Assembly: GCA_028023455.1 (NCBI GenBank)
Contig: JAQFVV010006270.1
Span: 4,804,834-4,868,833, forward strand
From: Epiperipatus broadwayi
Taxonomy: Eukaryota; Onychophora; Udeonychophora; Euonychophora; Peripatidae
Length of the DNA stretch: 64,000 nucleotides
Direction of reading: 5' to 3'
The notes below the pieces were generated by a model. The model was not told where the DNA came from and made no database searches. It saw only the letters and a program-made list of their open reading frames with translations. A program made the translations under genes and the position numbers. Shown here piece by piece: positions 10,871-23,724 of this stretch (its first letter is position 1; each line of letters opens with the position of its first letter).

Positions 10871-11154
10871 TTTTACATATATGATGTACTTTAATCAATT
10901 TACTATTTGACTATTGTCATTTCTATCCACTGCTTTCATTTTTAATCATAAAATATCTTTAATTTCAATTATACATGATGAATAACTTTCATCTAAAAAC
11001 TTAACATTTAAAATTTTCTGTTAACCAAAAAATTTCAAAGATGATTTTGAGCCTTTTACAACAAATTAATTTATATATGTTTACAAACAAAATTATTAGA
11101 AGTATATACTCTTATTCTTCTCCTTTACTGTCTTTGCATTTCTTCATATATTCA

Positions 11155-11411
11155 TATATATTGCTTATAATAATGTTTTTTATATACACTTTAATGTAAA
11201 AAAATTTTTTAATAAAACTTCTTTATTTTCCTGACAGTTTCGACTATCCAGTAGTCTTCATCTTCTCTGTTTTTTTAGAAAGCAGAGAAAGTTTGAGAAA
11301 GCTCTGATGAAGACTGCTGGATAGTCGAAACTGTCAGGAAAATGAAGTTTTATTAAAAAAAATTTTTTGCATTAAAGTGAATATGAAACAAGTTATTATA
11401 AGCAATATACA
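11155..11411. repeat. Foldback with hammerhead-like motifs on both arms
   Basis: Arms at about 11161-11275 and 11290-11411 are near-complementary: TTGCTTATAATAA..., CACTTTAATG..., CCTGACAGTTTCGACTATCC and complements. On the plus strand the right arm reads CTGATGA, AGACT-loop-AGTC, GAAAC-T-GTC (11303-11335), which follows hammerhead core order with a 4 bp stem II. The left arm encodes a slightly degraded version on the minus strand. Such motifs are known at the ends of Penelope-like elements, so this could be an inverted pair of Penelope termini; that is inference. Confidence 0.6.
11303..11335 (+). ncRNA. Hammerhead-like core (Penelope-type), stem I not supported
   Basis: CTGATGA, then GACT and AGTC able to pair as stem II, then GAAAC-T-GTC. 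The flanking bases pair only for two positions, so stem I is not convincing. The mirror motif on minus at 11233-11263 has AGATGA in place of CTGATGA. Confidence 0.45.
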
Positions 11412-12350
11412 AACAAAATTAAAATAAAAATCATTTAGAAATATATATATATTCATAAATCTAATTACAGTGAGACACTTGTTTTTTCTAACTTAATCTA
11501 ATAATTTATTTAATTTATGATCATGTTCTAATTAATCTTTAAAAAAGATTGCATTCAACTGCTAAGTAAAAAAAAAGATGGAAAGTACCATTAAAGAACA
11601 AAGAATACATTTTCCAAAGTCTTTCGGATTTTTAAAAAAAATTACATTGAATTGCTAAATGAAAAACTGACCTGTAGTTAATCAGGAAGTACAAAAACAA
11701 GAAAAATAATTTATTACTTTGATTTATTATTTCAATTATTAACATAAAAGTATGATGATATAAAATAAGCATATTAATAAAATAAATTACACAGAATACC
11801 AAAAGTGTATATACATATGAAATTAGAGATTTAATATTTAATTTTTAGCAGAGTTTGGATTATCATGAGAGTACAAGATCTATTATTGAAATTTAAGAAA
11901 TCTTTAATCCAAAAAAGTATAAAACCAGGGATTTTATATTGTCATTTTGATTGAATATGTTCTTAGCTTTGTTTATTTTAATATTAGTCCTTCTGTTCTT
12001 ATATTATTATAATTCTGAGCAGTTTTCCTAATTATAAAAATAGTAGATTCAAAAGCTTAAACATTCTTGAATCAATGGTCACTTGAGAAAGTAAAAGTAA
12101 CTCTTTGGCAAATAAATAATGGGATGGTGGCATTAATGTTTGCTTGCTCATCCTGCCATACAACTAACCATATAGTAAATACCATTAATATTTAAGAAAA
12201 ATATTTCTAAATACTAACCCTAAAAATTTTGCAGGTTGTTTTTTTATAAGATGAGCTGTTAGAGGATGAATTGCTAAAAATTTTATATCATTTCTTGTAT
12301 TAAAAAACTGTTTACTAATTATTTATGGGCCACCTTTCCTGTGATAGAAA
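11412..12350. other. AT-rich DNA, no gene recognised
   Basis: Nothing supportable. Low-complexity A/T tracts only. Confidence 0.5.
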
Positions 12351-12351
12351 G

Positions 12352-12751
12352 TTAAACCACTAAATATCACATGATCCTGACCAATAGGATTATGGGGAAT
12401 GTGCTTATTAAAAAAACCAAAGACACCAAAAAGTATGGATGCTGAACTGAGTTCAGATCTATACAACTATACAAGCTAATAAGAATTGAAAATGTATTTT
12501 CATTTTGGACCCAAAGCTTTATAGTTATCTAATAAAGTAAAAGATGTCTGCTGAAGGGTTGCATTCGATCCTAGGATCTAGATGCAGTGATATCAGATCC
12601 AAGGCTCCTCACTGATAAAAATGACAAGTTAGAAACTAGTCTGGAGATATTGAATGATTAGGTACTAGATAATAATTTTATGCACAAATCTTTCTGCATC
12701 CATTCATTACTCTAGCTTGCACTGAATAGTGTTACTGTATGGAGAGTTTAT
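12352..12751 (+). mobile_element. Hammerhead-ribozyme repeat, copy 2
   Basis: It starts with the family terminus TTAAACCACTAAATATCACA, carries the internal block CTGAACTGAGTTCAGA, then GGATCTAGATGCAGTG, the ribozyme region 12597-12655, CCATTCATTACTC and the end TGTATGGAGAGTTTA. The ribozyme core is CTGATAA rather than CTGATGA and stem II is damaged, so this copy is predicted inactive. No coding frame. Confidence 0.8.
12597..12655 (+). ncRNA. Type I hammerhead motif, mutated core
   Basis: Order ATCCAA-GGC-TCCTCA, CTGATAA, degraded stem II, GAAAC-TA-GTC, TGGAGATA-TTGAAT. The core G to A change (CTGATAA) should prevent cleavage. Confidence 0.65.
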
Positions 12752-13152
12752 TTACAATCCAAAATAATTTTTTCATTTCAGTATGACTTCTTTTCTCCCT
12801 CCTCCATGTTCCATGATGTAAAGTTTCATTTTTTTTTAAATTTTAGTTTTTACAAAATTTTATTTTGAAGAACTATTGAATTGTTTAAAAAAAACAGTCT
12901 ACCTTCTTTCACATGTAATCGATTTTTAAAAAGTGCCCAATCTTTTAAAAAAATTTTAAAAAAAGCTTTTTAGTGAAGACTTTTAATATAACATCAGATT
13001 ATTTATATATTACACAATCATCATTTTCTATGCTTACACAAGCTGCCAAAACAGTATCAAAATCTTCATACAGTACTGCCACCCAATGCAAACTTTAATA
13101 ATCAGTGGATGCAAGAAAGTTTATGCATAAAATCTTTATCTAGTGTCTACTC

Positions 13153-13202
13153 ATCCAATATCTTCAGACAAGTGTTTAGCTTGTGGCTTTCACCAGTAAG
13201 GA
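13153..13202 (-). ncRNA. Degenerate hammerhead motif
   Basis: On minus: CTCCTTA, CTGGTGA, AAGCCACAAGCTA, AAACACTTGTC, TGAAGATATTGGA. Both CTGATGA and GAAA have changed. Order and spacing match the family. Predicted inactive. Confidence 0.5.
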
Positions 13203-13456
13203 GCCTTGGATCTGAAAGCACCTGCACCTAGATCTTAGAATCCACTAAACATCACATGACCACCATTCTTTATGCTTACACAAGCTGTTTACACAGAGGC
13301 AAAACTCTCCATACAGTAACACTACTCAGTGCAAGCAAGAATAATCAATGGATGCAGGAAGGTGTATGTATAAAATCCCTATCTAGTGCCTACTCATCCA
13401 ATATTCCCAGATTAGTTTCTAGCTTGTGGCTTACCTATGAGATGCAGTGCTCTCAG

Positions 13457-13515
13457 ATTCAAGGCTCCTCACTGATGAAAGCCACAAGCTAGAACCTAGT
13501 CTGGGAATATTGGAT
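13457..13515 (+). ncRNA. Type I hammerhead motif, near-intact
   Basis: ATTCAA-GGC-TCCTCA, CTGATGA intact, A-AGC-CACAA-GCT-A as stem II, then GAAC (expected GAAA), CTAGTC, TGGGAA, TA-TTGGAT. One invariant adenine is lost (GAAA to GAAC). All other core bases are kept. Confidence 0.65.
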
Positions 13516-13623
13516 TAGATATTCGATAGGGATTTTATGCACACACCTTCCTGCATCCATTGATACTCTGACTTGCACTTTGTGTGCTACTATATGGAAA
13601 GTTTTGCCTCTGTGTATCTTAGA

Positions 13624-13684
13624 ATTCAAAATTTCCATTGATGAAAACCACAAGCTAGAAACTAGTCTGGGTTTATTTAATGAG
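13624..13684 (+). ncRNA. Diverged hammerhead motif
   Basis: TTGATGA instead of CTGATGA, AACCACAAGCTA, GAAAC-TA-GTC, TGGGTTTATT. The 3' half of the core is intact and the first core base is changed. Stem I pairing is weakened. Confidence 0.5.
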
Positions 13685-13799
13685 TAAGCTTTAAATAGAA
13701 ATTTTATGCACCCAATCTTCTTGCACCCATTTATTACTAAGGCTTCCACTGTGTGGCACTTCTGTATAGAGAGTTTGTTACTGTTTTAATAATTTATAT

Positions 13800-16540
13800 A
13801 TGTATTCTGCTATTTAAAAATTTTTAAGAGTTTCTTGATCATAAGTTCTTAAATAATAAAAGACTATCAATAATAGGTTATTATTATTCTTTTTGTAATC
13901 TTTAACATTAATTATTATATTTAATATTCAGGATGATGTTTAAAATTTCTTCTTTTTTTAATAAGATAGTTTTAACAGCATCACAGTCAGTAAAAATGCA
14001 TATGATCACTTTTTCCTGTAATTAGCATGGAACCATTAACTACCTCTTAAACCTAACCACAAAGACAATATGTAAAAAGACAAATCATCTTTAAATAATT
14101 TTCTGCAGAGCAAAAACTTTTCTAATAGCCTTGCTCTATTGAAAACTTTGAAAAGAATATATTATTCACCACGTTGACAAATTTCTGGGTCATGAGAATT
14201 TAAATGTCTTAGTTTTCTGACAAAGACCATATAAATACCCACCTGGTGAGCAACAATTGAATGGGCTAGAAAGTAGCTGCGCTGAAAAACAAATTCTTAA
14301 CTAATTGAACTCTTAAAAAATGTCTGATTTAGGTTTGGATTTGAATCTGAGGTATACAATGAATATGTTACTACTATGTTAATATTAATATCTGAAGACA
14401 ATATACACACACATATATATAATAAAAACAATTGTATTGAAAGATAAAATATGGAAAATATAAATCTTTCATTATACATAAAATATTATTTATGCATCCA
14501 GTCTTCACTCATTTTAGCATATCTTTAATTTAAAACATCTCCCTTGAATTTAACATAGTGAAAGCCTAACAGATTCTGAGAATAAATGATTTCTAGATCG
14601 AAATTCAACCCATTGTTTTGTTGATCAACCATCATATGATCTTCCAAGCAGTAAGCGTTTATTTTTATTGTTTAAAAATTTAATATAAATAACCTTTGGA
14701 GCCACCTCCTACAAACTCATATAACCGATGTTAATATCATTAAAAACATACTTATAAAATTAACTTTTATTCTGTCAACCTCTTCATAACTACTCAATAC
14801 TGAAAAACTATTTAACATTTACTTGCTATCAGAAGAAAACTAGCCATCTAAAATGATTATCTCATAGAAATGTACTTCTATAAGTAATCTGTGAACCTAC
14901 TTATTTTAAATGCTCATGGGAAAATTGTAATGGAAACTCTCATAGGAAAAACTGTCATGAAGTGAATCAAATGAAAGTTAAAATGTTAGCATTGCAAAGC
15001 AGACGGTTAAAATTCATGATGTCAATAGCCTTATTCCCTCATTTACAGAGACAAAAATATATGTGAGTTTACAAAGACATTAAGGTAAAATTAGATGAAC
15101 TTTCTATAGCTATTCTCAATGAGTTATTGTGAGCTACAAAGATTTTCCCCCATTCACATGATATCATCAAATAATTTTTAAATGTAAATACAAATATTTT
15201 TTTATTATCATATAATTCTATTGTTAATTAAACTTATTGTCATTGTTAAAGATTTTGTTGTTTGTCATGTCTCACCTGAATTCACGCTGATTATTTATTT
15301 TGTTAATGTAATAAAGTATTAGGTGGAGGGGGTAACGATCGGAAATGATAATTGAATCTGCATGGAAACTTGTTTCTATATATGTTCAATTCGACTGTTG
15401 CTTGTGACAATTAAAGATTTATCAATTAAAAATAAGTTGTATGTAATCACTCCACCATGTACATGGTCACCCATTAGTTATCTTTAAATTTCCCTAGACT
15501 AAATTCATTTGTAAAAATTATATTTTTTCATTTTATTATTAACTTTATTATTATCAATTGCTAAAAGGGTAGTTACCATTACAATATATATATATATATA
15601 TATATATTGTGCCTTTTTCTATAGGTCAGTAATAGTCCATCTCAGTCAACTACTAAAAATTTTAAATTTTAGAATATGTTCTTTTAATACATTAATTATA
15701 GTTTGTCGATTATATAATATAAAGTACAATTTGAAGCTAAAGAAAATACGTAGTATATAAAATTATAACGAATCATTTAAAAATAGTTATGTAAAGCTTT
15801 AAATATTGTTGCATATGGTTGTAAAAGCTGGCCATATTAAATAACACAGCTATAATTATTAAAAGTATATTTAAAAAATTCGATTTTAATAGTTTAAAAC
15901 TTATAGTTAATAAATGCTATGTTTAGATTTTTAATCATATTTAATAGTCAAAATTAATATAGTACATTTTAAATATAAACTTTATGATGGTGAAAATTGT
16001 ATTTAGTTCTATATTTTAAATTATTTTTTCAAATTTTTATAATTATATTATTAAATATAATAAGTGTATCAATTTTATAAATCTGGGCAGAGAAATAGAT
16101 TAAAAAATCGTCTGTCAAAGTTATTGATCATGTGACTTGTATAATGCATACTTTCACACACACTGCTTGTTTGAATTAATAACAAAGTTTAAAATATTTT
16201 AAAAGTTATATTATAGAATTGGATAGAATTATTGCCTATCATAAAAGCAAATAATAATAAATATTAAGTTAACTATCGTATGTAATGTTTTAAATAATGT
16301 AATAAAGATGAATACAGTTAATAAAAAAAAAATTAAATATTTTGTTTAAATAAAAATAGATAAATGGAATAGGTTATTAAAATTATTTTAAAAGTTATTT
16401 TAAATGTTTAAATAATTTTAATAAAATAATAATTGATTTAAAAGTAGTATTTTAAATAATATTTTAAGTTCATTACGTCATAATTTTTATTTTCAAATAT
16501 AATTCTGTAAAACTAAAAATATATGTAAATTTGTTCTCAA
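13800..16540. other. AT-rich DNA, no gene recognised
   Basis: No supportable gene. A (TA)n microsatellite lies at about 15584-15607. Purine-rich AGGTGGAGGGGG at about 15318 is a local GC-richer patch of unknown meaning. Confidence 0.5.
15584..15607. repeat. (TA)n microsatellite
   Basis: Uninterrupted alternating TA. Confidence 0.95.
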
Positions 16541-16554
16541 GCTAAAGTAAGAAT

Positions 16555-16605
16555 CAACCAATCAAATGAGGTATTCTTACAGACTATAAATATGAATTGC
16601 ATGGG
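16555..16605 (+). promoter_or_regulatory. CCAAT/TATA-like motif pair
   Basis: ACCAATCAAAT followed about 30 bp later by CTATAAATAT, then a GC-richer stretch GGGGGTATCAGGGG. The spacing resembles an RNA polymerase II promoter or an LTR U3 region. No coding sequence of note follows; the 65-codon frame at 16885-17082 has random-like content. In this AT content such motifs occur by chance, so confidence is low. Confidence 0.25.
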
Positions 16606-16609
16606 GGTA

Positions 16610-19600
16610 TCAGGGGAGATTTAATAATGTATTGAAACCAGAGAAAGGTATATTAGCAGCTATCAAAGAAGATAGTGTTTTTTAAATTTTTATTTTAGTC
16701 AATTTTTAATACTTTCTTATAGTTTTATTTGCAGAAACTAATTGATAATTTTTAAGAAGTATTTTGCAAAAGAGAGTTCAAAAAAATATATTTGGGAACT
16801 TCGTGAAAATGATTTTCTAATTTTTAAAAGTTACTTGCCAGGATTATTTTATCTGAAATTTGACCTAAACTTCGCAATGAAAAGATGGATATACTGTGGA
16901 ATAAAATGGATATAAATTCTAATAATATAAAAATGTTTTTGGAATATTTTGATACAGCTTTATTAATGCTTCACCAGAGAATTATTCTAGTGCATAAAAA
17001 TCATAGTACGGACATTATACTGATACAGTGCAAAGTTATTTTCTGTTTAAAAAAGAAAAATTGGAGATGCATTATTATTTAAATAAGCTTATCCAAGATT
17101 TGTTTTTTAAAAATAGTAATGAAGACAATTATATCTTATGAATCGTTTTATAAAATATTATATCAAAAGGAGTAAAATGTTATATCCTTTCTGAAGGTAA
17201 CATTTTAAAAAAAAATATTTTCAAGAGTTAAAGAAAGAACCCGGGAGAATATGTTACTGAAGCATTTTTGATATTAAAACCTCCAGTCTTAGAATTGTTT
17301 AAAATGTATTTAGAAAACATTTGTTTAAAAGTACTTGAAGTTTTTTTTTTTTTAAAAAAAGGTGATATATAAAAAAATATCAAACGAAAGTTTAAATTTA
17401 TTAAGGATGGAAACTTATATAAAAAAAAGTGAACACATAGTTGAATAAAAAATGGATCCATGGAAATATTATAAAAAAAGTTTACTGAATATTTTTAAAG
17501 TTAAATTAGATGGAGGATGCATCGGATACGCCGCAGAAAATATTGGCAGAGAATATTAAGAAACTTCATGGGATTAATTAATATTATGATTTAATAATTA
17601 TTGTCCTAAATACTAAAACCAAGGATTATTTTCTATAAATTTTACTAAATGGATTAATATTTATTTTTAAACTTTAACGCGCTTGGAGGAGAACATTTTA
17701 AAAACTCTAGAGAAAATGATAAACATTTTGGACTTATCAGGAACTATTGTCAAGAAAATATGTAATTATAGTTTTGATTCCTTTTATTTTATTAACCTAG
17801 TTTAAATCTAAATTTTTTTTATAAGATTAGGAAAACATAAAACATTAATTTGTTGATGATATAAAATTTTATAATGGAATAATCTAATAATTTAGATAAG
17901 AATATATTTTAAGATAAAGTGTATGAATGTATATTTCTATGTTTGCAATGATCGGTATCTAGTGGATGAAGAAGCCTACTGAATATGATGACCAGATAAA
18001 GGTTATTTTGGTAATAATAATGACTATTAATAATTTATAATGTATATTTTTGTTTTCTTTAGATCATCTATGGATTGTAAGAATGAAGTGTAAAAGTTTT
18101 AATTATATGTAACGCATTTTCATACAACATTTTAAAAAAAACATTATGAGATAGGATTGATTTGAAAATATGCATACGATGATTTTTTTTATATTAATGA
18201 TATAATCCAACATAATAAATAATTATGTGATTCTTTTAAAACTTTTCATGTTATTGGATATTCAAATATTGTCTAGTTAGATTGTATATGATTAAACGTA
18301 CAGAATGATGAAGTAGACAAACTTTTCTTGTGGAACAGTGGGATTGTTGAATTATCAATGAATTTTATTTATTGTTTTGTAAATGCAGATAGTTATTTAT
18401 CGATGTAAGATGTGGAAAATCTGGAGAAATAATGTTGAGATAGTGGCTTGGAAGTATTTAGTGAACAGGAAACCAAGATGATGTTTTTAAGAAATAGGAT
18501 ATGATAAGGAATAGAAATAATACTTAGTCTTTATGTGGATATCAGCATAGTTAACAAAGCCCTATGACTGGTACACATTTTATTTGGACAGTGTTTTATA
18601 TTTCTTTAAATATTTGATGACTTAATAAAGCTGAGGAAATAGCTTTAACCTCGTTCATGTATTAGAGGTTATTAGACAGGTAAAGGTCATACCTCTTTGC
18701 ACTGTGCCATGATTTTTGAGATATATTATGAGTGATACTCTAGCTTTCTTCCTTAAATCCTATACATCTATTTTGCTATCTTTATTTCATGTAACTGCAT
18801 CGTTTTAGTAAGATATTTTTAAAAGAAATAATAAATAATTTAGAGCTTAGGTTATGCTATCGTTTTGTATAAGATTGGTTTATTTGCTTATAAAGAACAG
18901 AATTTTATAACTTAAAATTGAAGGTCCAATATATTCTAAGGAAAGGAAAGAATCATAGAATATATTTTTGAATTTATTTCGGAAATGAAATATAAATTTT
19001 TAAAATAGAGTATCTAAACAAAGACATTTTCTTTAAAATGTTAATTATTTTTGAATGCTTTATTATTATTATTTTTTTTTTTGAGAAAAATAAGTATTGC
19101 ATATTTTAAAAACAATGATATACAATAAATGTAGGGAATAGGCATAGTATTTTTTTTTGTTTATTGAATAACAGGAATATATTGATTATTACACTTATAT
19201 CATACTAAAGTAAAGCTAAATAAGAATATATTATGATTAGTAAACATCGTGTGATAAAACACTAAAATCTAGTACTGAATTTTGGATGAATATTTTATGT
19301 AACATCTTTGACTTTGCAAGATGAAATTTTTTTTAATATTTTGAGAAATCCATACTCATTATAAAGTTAATTTTGTTTTTCTGTAGAATGTTTTCCTATG
19401 AATGTTTCTTTTAAAAATAAGATAATTTAATAATATTAAGGATGAAATATTCTGCTAATAAGTAAATATATTTATAATAAGTTAACCATAATGAGAAACC
19501 AAATGGTAACATTTTTTTATTATTTTATCTTAAGTATAAATAAAGATATAACTAAACTATAAACTATTTTTATATAACTTAGTAGATAAAAATGTAAGAA

Positions 19601-20600
19601 TAAAATAAGGATATCCATTGTAAATAGTGTACATAAATTGTTTATTTTATTTGTTGTTGTTAATAAACTTTGTTAAAATTTGTTTTTCAAAATTTTTGTG
19701 TCTTGATTGTTTATTTCTCCACTTCACTGCATGAAATCATGATATATTCATAGCAATTGAAACAAAAATATAATTTTGCACAAAAAGATAAACAGAGAAG
19801 TATTTTAAGAATTTTAAACATTTTATTAGTATTCATTTAATTAAATAATCATAATTTTATATTATTTTATTGGTCATAAATTAGTTATTACAATAGTATA
19901 CTGAATTATATGCTATCAGTTGCCACACATCCTTTGTCTATCAGATTATCATATGCTACCACGTATTTATTATATCATTACATGAAGATAAAAGATTATA
20001 TAAAATTATTGTATTATTTTATTAGTAATAAAATTATAATAAAAGAAAAGATATCCAGTAGTAGTTAAACAATGAAGAATATTATTATTATTATTTATTA
20101 TTAGTTTCAGTGTAGTAGATTATGACATAAAATTCCCTTCTCATATTTTACTACCGTATTTTTTATTAACTTAGAATAAACTTTATGAACATGAGATTTT
20201 ATTTGAGCTAGATTATTATAAATAGAAGATTAAGATGTAATTATTAACTTAATCTTAGTGAGTAGAAGTTATTAAAGTCGTAAGAATACTATGAGTTTGT
20301 TATTTGAAATAGTAATAAGGGGGGATAGTGTTCTTATGCCATTGAGGTAGTATCCTGTGGGATATTGGCTCAATGTAATCTATCTTGTCACCTGTATTTT
20401 CACTTCAAGTCTCATGAAAATATTAAATATTTATTTAATTTATTTTTATAAACTGAACCTTATTCGTATTTTAAATTTGAGCTAGTGAAACATTTTAATT
20501 TTAATGCTGAATATTTTATTTATTAATTATTAACTGAGCTAGAACCCATTTTATTTTATATCATATACTATTCTGAAGTGAGGATGCACAAGACAAGGTT
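16610..20600. other. Long AT-rich stretch without recognisable coding sequence
   Basis: No family-like protein, RNA gene or repeat copy could be found in about 4 kb. An AATAAA-containing TTAATAAAC followed by T-rich sequence lies near 19660, and AATAAGGGGGGATAG near 20313 resembles a polypurine tract. One speculative reading is a long LTR or an untranslated transcript unit starting at the TATA motif near 16590. Nothing here proves it. Confidence 0.35.
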
Positions 20601-20601
20601 A

Positions 20602-20603
<2 letters not shown>

Positions 20604-20633
<30 letters not shown>
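20604..20633. repeat. (AT)n microsatellite
   Basis: Uninterrupted alternating AT run, followed directly by TGTAACAGGATGG. Confidence 0.95.
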
Positions 20634-20636
<3 letters not shown>

Positions 20637-20879
20637 AACAGGATGGGGTGAGAGAGGTTTGATCTGTGGTGATGGAAAATCATCATCATTCCCAAGTAAT
20701 TACAAAATCAAATATCAATATTTTCCATAAGTGTATATAAATATAAATATTTAAAATGATCATAAGATCAGTGATCTCTGAGATCATTGAAACCAGCCAG
20801 TCACTCAAGGCAACTAAAGCATAATTATCCACCAGCATTATCAAAAAGTAATTATAAGTAATCCTAATACACAAAATAA

Positions 20880-21060
20880 ATAATCATTCATCATGAATGA
20901 TCCACAATATAATAAATCAATAGTCCATCTTGTGGCTGGAGGTGAACAATAAAAAATATAAATCATCAGTCAACCTTGTGACTGGATTGGAAATGGGTCT
21001 TCCCTAGACCAGGCTAACTACTGAGCCTTTGCCAGCTTGGGCAATTATTTAAACATTAAT
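20880..21060. repeat. Dispersed repeat (family D), copy 1
   Basis: CATCATGAATGATC near 20890 and AGACCAGGCTAACTACTGAG near 21006, with TTGCCAGCTTG, recur in the same order near 40890-40985 (CATCATGAATGATC, AGACCAGGCTAATTATTTAG, TTGCTAGCTTG). A short dispersed repeat of unknown class. Confidence 0.55.
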
Positions 21061-21309
21061 TTGGGGGCACCACTTAAGTACTAATCCATTAGAATACATA
21101 AGAATCAAACAACAATGCTGGGACATTAAAACATGCTGATCATCGTCAATGCTCAGGCCACTTGTAATGGCCAACTATAAACTTAACTCCTAATAAGGCT
21201 AAAGTAAAATAAAATATAGTGCACGGGTTTTAAAGAATATAATCTTATGCACCATCCAGGATGATGATGATTGATCATCGCTGGATGCCCCAAAAGCACT
21301 AATATACAC

Positions 21310-23080
21310 ACCCCCATTTATCTGTGCATGAATCTAGATCAGAGAACATAAGCTCTATAACTGTATGTGACCAAGAGATGATGGAAACAACAATTAAATA
21401 AGTTTATTAATAACAATAAAAAAAATGGTATTTAAGGTCTGATTTTAAATAATATACAATATTATATACACAATCCAAGTTATTGCTACGGTATACATGT
21501 ATATGCGCACAGACATGTGATTTAGGTATATACAATTAATATTCAATAACAAAATGCTTAAATTTGCTTAAATTTGTCCTATTTGACAAGCATTGACATA
21601 TATGTGCACACAGATTATTTATAAATTTAATTTTGTCAAACAATAAATAACAATAATTTCTACAATTACAAATTTCATTTGGAATATACATAAAATTTGC
21701 ATATTTGTTATAATGATAAAAGTTATTTTCACAATTATTCTTTTTGTTGAATATAGTATTTTTTCCCTTAAAATAAATCAGATCAAATTTTTGACAGATG
21801 ATTGTTGATTGATTTAAAATGTCCTTTTTTTATAAATGAAATATAAAATTGTTTTATAGAATAAATATATATATATATATAAATGTCTTTCTACTTGATT
21901 AGTTAATGCTGATGAAGTAGGCAAGGTGAGGTAGAAAAGTGAATACGTGAACAGCAGCTCCCCATGCCATGATAAGTAGATAGCCAAGCATGGACCATCA
22001 AGTATCCAATGCTCCATGACATTGCAAGAAAATACCTCATTTTTAAGCATTGTCCCTTCTAGGTACCTAGGCAGACCATCCTCAAAGAGTAATATCCAGA
22101 AGAAAAAAAAAGACATTGAGCCAACCCAGTTCATCTCTGTGAGACTTAGGGGTATAAATGAGGTCTATTCATGAGTCCAAGGCCTATATATATATATTCA
22201 CCACTGGACTACTCTGGGAGCTCAACATCTAGGTTTAGACAGTGCTGAGCCTATACTTCAGAGCATCATGAACACACTGCTTCCAGATAGCCCTGTTCAA
22301 CTATACACTCACCATAAGCATAAAAAGTACAAATTCATGCATCACTTTCAAAATGTAATTTTACTAAAGAAATTATTTAAAATTTTGTTATCATATATAA
22401 CTTTACTCACCACAGCTGTATATATTTTTATCTGTTCTTCTCTGCCTTTAGATACATCAGTATATATATATATATATATAATTGCTTCTTCGGCAAGCTT
22501 GGGTTCCCTGGTAAGTTTGGTTTTAGGGATCATTATCATTAGGAAAAAGTATAATCCATGTATAATGTTGGTCCATAATTGGTCTCCCATCTGTGTAGAA
22601 CTGTTCCAGATAAGCAGCTGTCTTGGTTTGATAGATTTTAGGCCAACAACTGTCCTTTCCCCATTTAAGGCTATGAATTTCAGCATAAAAAAGTGGGTCA
22701 TTTTATCCATGTGGGTCATTTTCTCCATGTGAATTCAAACTCCTGCTAAGGAAAACAGTCTACTATCTTGCCTACAGCTACATCTGCAAATTCTATGGAC
22801 AGCTAAAACCAACTGCTGCACTTCATCAAGTTGCAACAAAATATTGTAACCAACTTTTCAGCTGACTGTTCTTACAAAAATTATTATCGAGACTGGAGCT
22901 AATTTTGTTATCAGCCCTTTTATAGAATCATCTAAGGTGATAATAACACCTTGATTGAAAACAGAGTTTTTATTTTTATCTCTCTAATCCCTTTGAAAAC
23001 ATACGTTTTAATTAATTTAAAAAAATTTCAAAAACAAGTATTGTGTTTTTACATTTCACAATTAGAATTACAAATAATAT
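21310..23080. other. No supportable gene
   Basis: Open frames in both strands around 21814-22134 and 22268-22732 include translated AT microsatellites (YIYIYI runs) and overlap each other on opposite strands. I see no family signature. A (TA)n run sits near 22460-22481. Confidence 0.45.
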
Positions 23081-23084
23081 TTAT

Positions 23085-23600
23085 CAGACCTTTTTAAAAT
23101 ATAGGAACAAGTAAAAATAAATTAAAGACTAGATTAAGGCAGCATTTATATGATAAAAAATCTGCTATATATATTCATAAAAAGGAATTTAAACATGAAA
23201 ATTTTGGTATAAGGTCATTGGAATGTGTTAAAAAATTTAAAGAAAGAATAAAAAAGAGGAAGCATATATTGATCAGTATAAACCAGTATTAAATAGAATG
23301 TTAATAAATAAAGATAAAAAAATAAGATAATATAGGAATGAAAAGGTATTAAAAGGAATGTTAATGGGTAAAGATATAAGAATATTAAATTATAAAAAGT
23401 ATTTTAAAAGAAATAGTTAAGCTTAAGGAAGGAGGTAAATAATTATATTTGCAGATGCAATAATATTGTGGTTTTATTTGAATATTATATATATTTGTGA
23501 TGTAATAATATTTTATTTATTTGTGTTATTTTTTTTTATTTTTTTTTTTGTTTAATGAAACTTGATAATGACTACAGAATGTAGTTGAAATTTTGTTATG
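23085..23600 (+). pseudogene. Possible Penelope-like element 3' remnant
   Basis: Plus-strand translation near 23105-23260 gives KLKTRLRQHLYDKKSAIYIHKK followed by a lysine-rich stretch. This loosely resembles the region after the GIY-YIG motif of Penelope-like endonucleases (a K-x-R-x2-H-type block followed by SAI-x-H). Downstream, 23561-23594 has TTGATAATG, ACTAC-AGAAT-GTAGT and GAAAT, a hammerhead-like order also seen at 29036-29071. Both signals are weak alone. The gene, if real, is badly decayed. Confidence 0.3.
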
Positions 23601-23724
23601 AAGGAAAAATAAATTTATAGTTTGAATAAACAAGTTTTTAAAAAGAAAAAGGAAGAATGTATATTCATTTATTATGTTGGAGCTATAATTTAAAAAGAAC
23701 AAAAAGAAGTGAAAAGTTGTGTAT

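Larger units (their letters stand above)
13016..13790. mobile_element. Inverted array of hammerhead repeats, copy 3
   Basis: Four partial units are arranged minus, minus, plus, plus: 13016-13247, 13248-13430, 13437-13620 and 13622-13790. The two minus units restart at TAAACATCACATGACCACC. The two plus units carry ribozyme-like motifs at 13457-13515 and 13624-13684, with predicted cleavage sites 166 bp apart. A possible ten-base flanking duplication (ATTTATATAT near 13003 and near 13792) was noted. Short open frames across this array are translations of the repeat, not genes. Confidence 0.75.

Noticed and set aside
13256-13749. Overlapping 78- and 86-codon frames with serine-rich content
   Set aside because: They are translations of the hammerhead repeat. 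The same peptide pattern recurs wherever the repeat occurs (25886, 34224, 53367, 54584), on either strand.
16885-17082. 65-codon frame downstream of the CCAAT/TATA motif
   Set aside because: Composition is that of random AT-rich DNA and no domain is recognisable. The promoter motifs themselves are weak in this background.
16555-20350. A giant LTR with a TATA motif at one end and a polypurine-like tract at the other
   Set aside because: No second copy in the window and no TSD or primer-binding site. Kept only as a speculative remark.
21905-21935. CTGATGAAGTAGGC as another hammerhead core
   Set aside because: No GAAA or NUH at a plausible distance and no stem I pairing. A chance match to seven bases.
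22268-22732. 154-codon plus frame, the longest open frame in the window
   Set aside because: It overlaps a 126-codon minus frame, contains a translated microsatellite and shows no family motif. Likely chance.
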